6,369 nucleotides of DNA. Origin: Acidobacteriota bacterium. Its GTDB lineage: Bacteria; Acidobacteriota; Vicinamibacteria; Vicinamibacterales; 2-12-FULL-66-21. A program made the position numbers and the translations under genes. How positions within the stretch are numbered: position 1 is the stretch's first letter; the number at the start of each line of letters is the position of its first letter. The DNA lies in NCBI GenBank assembly GCA_013694845.1, contig JACDBQ010000936.1:1-6369 (forward strand). Direction: 5' to 3'. A model generated the notes under the pieces. That model had not been told where the DNA came from. It did not search any database and worked only from the letters and a program-made list of their open reading frames with translations. Of this stretch, positions 5,196 to 6,369 are shown piece by piece.

Positions 5196-6369
5196 ATGAA
5201 CCCGACGCCGCTGACCGCCGACGACTCGCCTCTCGCGCCTCGCGCCCGTCTTCTGATCGAGGATCTCCACCGTCAGGAGCGCGAGAAAGCGCTCGTGCTG
5301 CCGACCGATGACCCGCTCGACGCCAAGCGCCGGCACCGTGTGGAGCATACACGCAGCGAAATGTGGGCCCAACCAGAGGCCGTCCGCCGCACGCTCGTCA
5401 AGGAACGGCGTGCCATCGCGGAGGCTGCTGCGGTGTGCGCGAAGCGGCCCCTCGACCGTATCGTGATGGTGGGCTGCGGCGACTCGCTGGCATGCATGCT
5501 CGGCGTCCGCAGCATGTTCGAGCAGCTGCTGGGGATCCCGTGCGAGCCGATCCAGGCGCTCGATTTCACGTATTATTACGCGCAGACAACAGGTGCCCGG
5601 GTCCTGGTGGTCGTCTTGAGCTCGAGCGGCGTCACGACCCGGGCGGTCGAGGCTCTGCTGCTCGCTCGCGCGCAGGGAGCGCTAACCCTCGGCCTTTCGA
5701 ACACCCCGGGGTCACCCGTGATGACCGAGGCAGACCTGTGCCTGACGGTGCATGCCGAGCGCAAGGGATGGCCTACCCAGGCCAGCACAGCAGCCATGAT
5801 GGTGCTGTATCAGTTCGGGCTTGATCTTGCGCGAGCCAGAGGTGGCGGCTCGACCAGAGTCGATGACCTCGAGACGGCACTCCATCGAACGCCGGACAGC
5901 ATCGCGCAGGTGCTCGAGAGTTGCGACGGGACCGTGGCAGCGATCGCGGAAAAGGAAGCGCACCGGCACATCTATCTGTACTCCGGAGGCGGTCCGGCTT
6001 ACGCGTGCGCCATGTTTGGCGCCGCCAAGGTCAAGGAGTGCGCGACCAGCCATGCCATCGCCATCCCGCTCGAGGAATATCATCACTACAATTCACAGAA
6101 AGCGGGAGATCCGCTCTTCCTGATCGCGCCGCGTGGCCCAAGCCTCGCTCGGGCCCTCAATACCGCCGTGGATGGACGGCGGTGGGGAGGCCAGGTCTAC
6201 GCGGTCACCACCGAGGGAGACACCGTGCTCGCGGGATCGGTCGATCAGCACCTCGAGCTTCCCGAGATGCCTGAACTACTTGTGCCGATGGTCTACACGG
6301 TGCCCGTGCAGCTGTTCGCCTACCACACCGCGATGGCCAAGTTCCGCCGGGCCGAGGAGAGTGCGGGGG
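5196..6369 (+). CDS. Tandem SIS-domain sugar-phosphate isomerase/deglycase (GlmS C-terminal-like), 3'-truncated
   Basis: The frame opens at ATG 5196, just after an in-frame TAG at 5184-5186, and stays open to the right edge for 391 residues. A helical N-terminal part contains EMWAQPEAVRRTL (55-67), like the E-x-x-EQP entry to the GlmS isomerase half. SIS domain 1 spans about 88-212, with GCGDS at 93-97 and LSSSGVT at 141-147, which match the GlmS phosphate-sugar loops. SIS domain 2 spans about 257-382. By hand alignment, the GlmS catalytic residues Lys485, Glu488 and His504 fall on Lys278, Glu281 and His297, with the 16-residue Glu-His spacing preserved. The usual GELKHGP loop is replaced by EEYHHYNS. 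There is no N-terminal glutaminase domain and no RpiR-type helix-turn-helix, so it is neither a complete glucosamine synthase nor an obvious regulator. Likely an aldose-ketose isomerase, deaminase or Amadori deglycase acting after the kinase. The sequence stops in the C-terminal tail where GlmS has a further catalytic Lys. Confidence 0.9.
   Translation, partial: MNPTPLTADDSPLAPRARLLIEDLHRQEREKALVLPTDDPLDAKRRHRVEHTRSEMWAQPEAVRRTLVKERRAIAEAAAVCAKRPLDRIVMVGCGDSLACMLGVRSMFEQLLGIPCEPIQALDFTYYYAQTTGARVLVVVLSSSGVTTRAVEALLLARAQGALTLGLSNTPGSPVMTEADLCLTVHAERKGWPTQASTAAMMVLYQFGLDLARARGGGSTRVDDLETALHRTPDSIAQVLESCDGTVAAIAEKEAHRHIYLYSGGGPAYACAMFGAAKVKECATSHAIAIPLEEYHHYNSQKAGDPLFLIAPRGPSLARALNTAVDGRRWGGQVYAVTTEGDTVLAGSVDQHLELPEMPELLVPMVYTVPVQLFAYHTAMAKFRRAEESAG

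Noticed and set aside
5196..6369. SIS protein considered as full glucosamine-6-phosphate synthase or as an RpiR-type regulator.
   Set aside because: It starts without the Cys-initiated glutaminase domain of GlmS, and its N-terminal 85 residues do not look like an RpiR helix-turn-helix.

Overview
The window is a GC-rich stretch (roughly 60-65% G+C by eye) from a bacterial chromosome. All genes lie on the + strand and are closely spaced, so it reads like one operon. Lineage cannot be fixed from the sequence alone. High G+C, GTG starts and a fused two-domain EcfA are compatible with several soil or sediment phyla, and I do not name one. No rRNA, tRNA, CRISPR, insertion sequence or other mobile-element signature was seen.

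Layout: (1) 3-593, the C-terminal two thirds of a BtpA/SgcQ-family TIM-barrel protein, cut by the left edge. (2) 611-1426, a polytopic membrane protein that fits an ECF-transporter substrate-binding (S) component. (3) 1497-3278, a fused double ATPase (EcfA1-EcfA2 in one chain). (4) 3275-4117, the EcfT transmembrane coupling protein, overlapping the ATPase gene by 4 bases. (5) 4174-5100, a PfkB/ribokinase-family carbohydrate kinase. (6) A 95-base gap with a hairpin, a 10-bp palindrome and a weak promoter-like pair. (7) 5196 to the right edge, a tandem SIS-domain sugar-phosphate isomerase or deglycase related to the C-terminal half of GlmS, nearly complete.

Together the genes describe a dedicated import-and-catabolism module. 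S + EcfAA + EcfT import a small molecule, the PfkB kinase phosphorylates it (presumably a sugar or sugar conjugate), the SIS enzyme isomerises it or removes an amine, and the BtpA-like TIM barrel, whose family has no settled reaction, probably acts on a phosphorylated intermediate. ECF transporters are best known for vitamins and metal ions, so one embedded among sugar-phosphate enzymes is the most interesting point here. The kinase + SIS pairing is the logic of the Frl/Fra pathways for Amadori compounds (fructoselysine, fructose-asparagine) and also of amino-sugar catabolism. The substrate cannot be read from the sequence.
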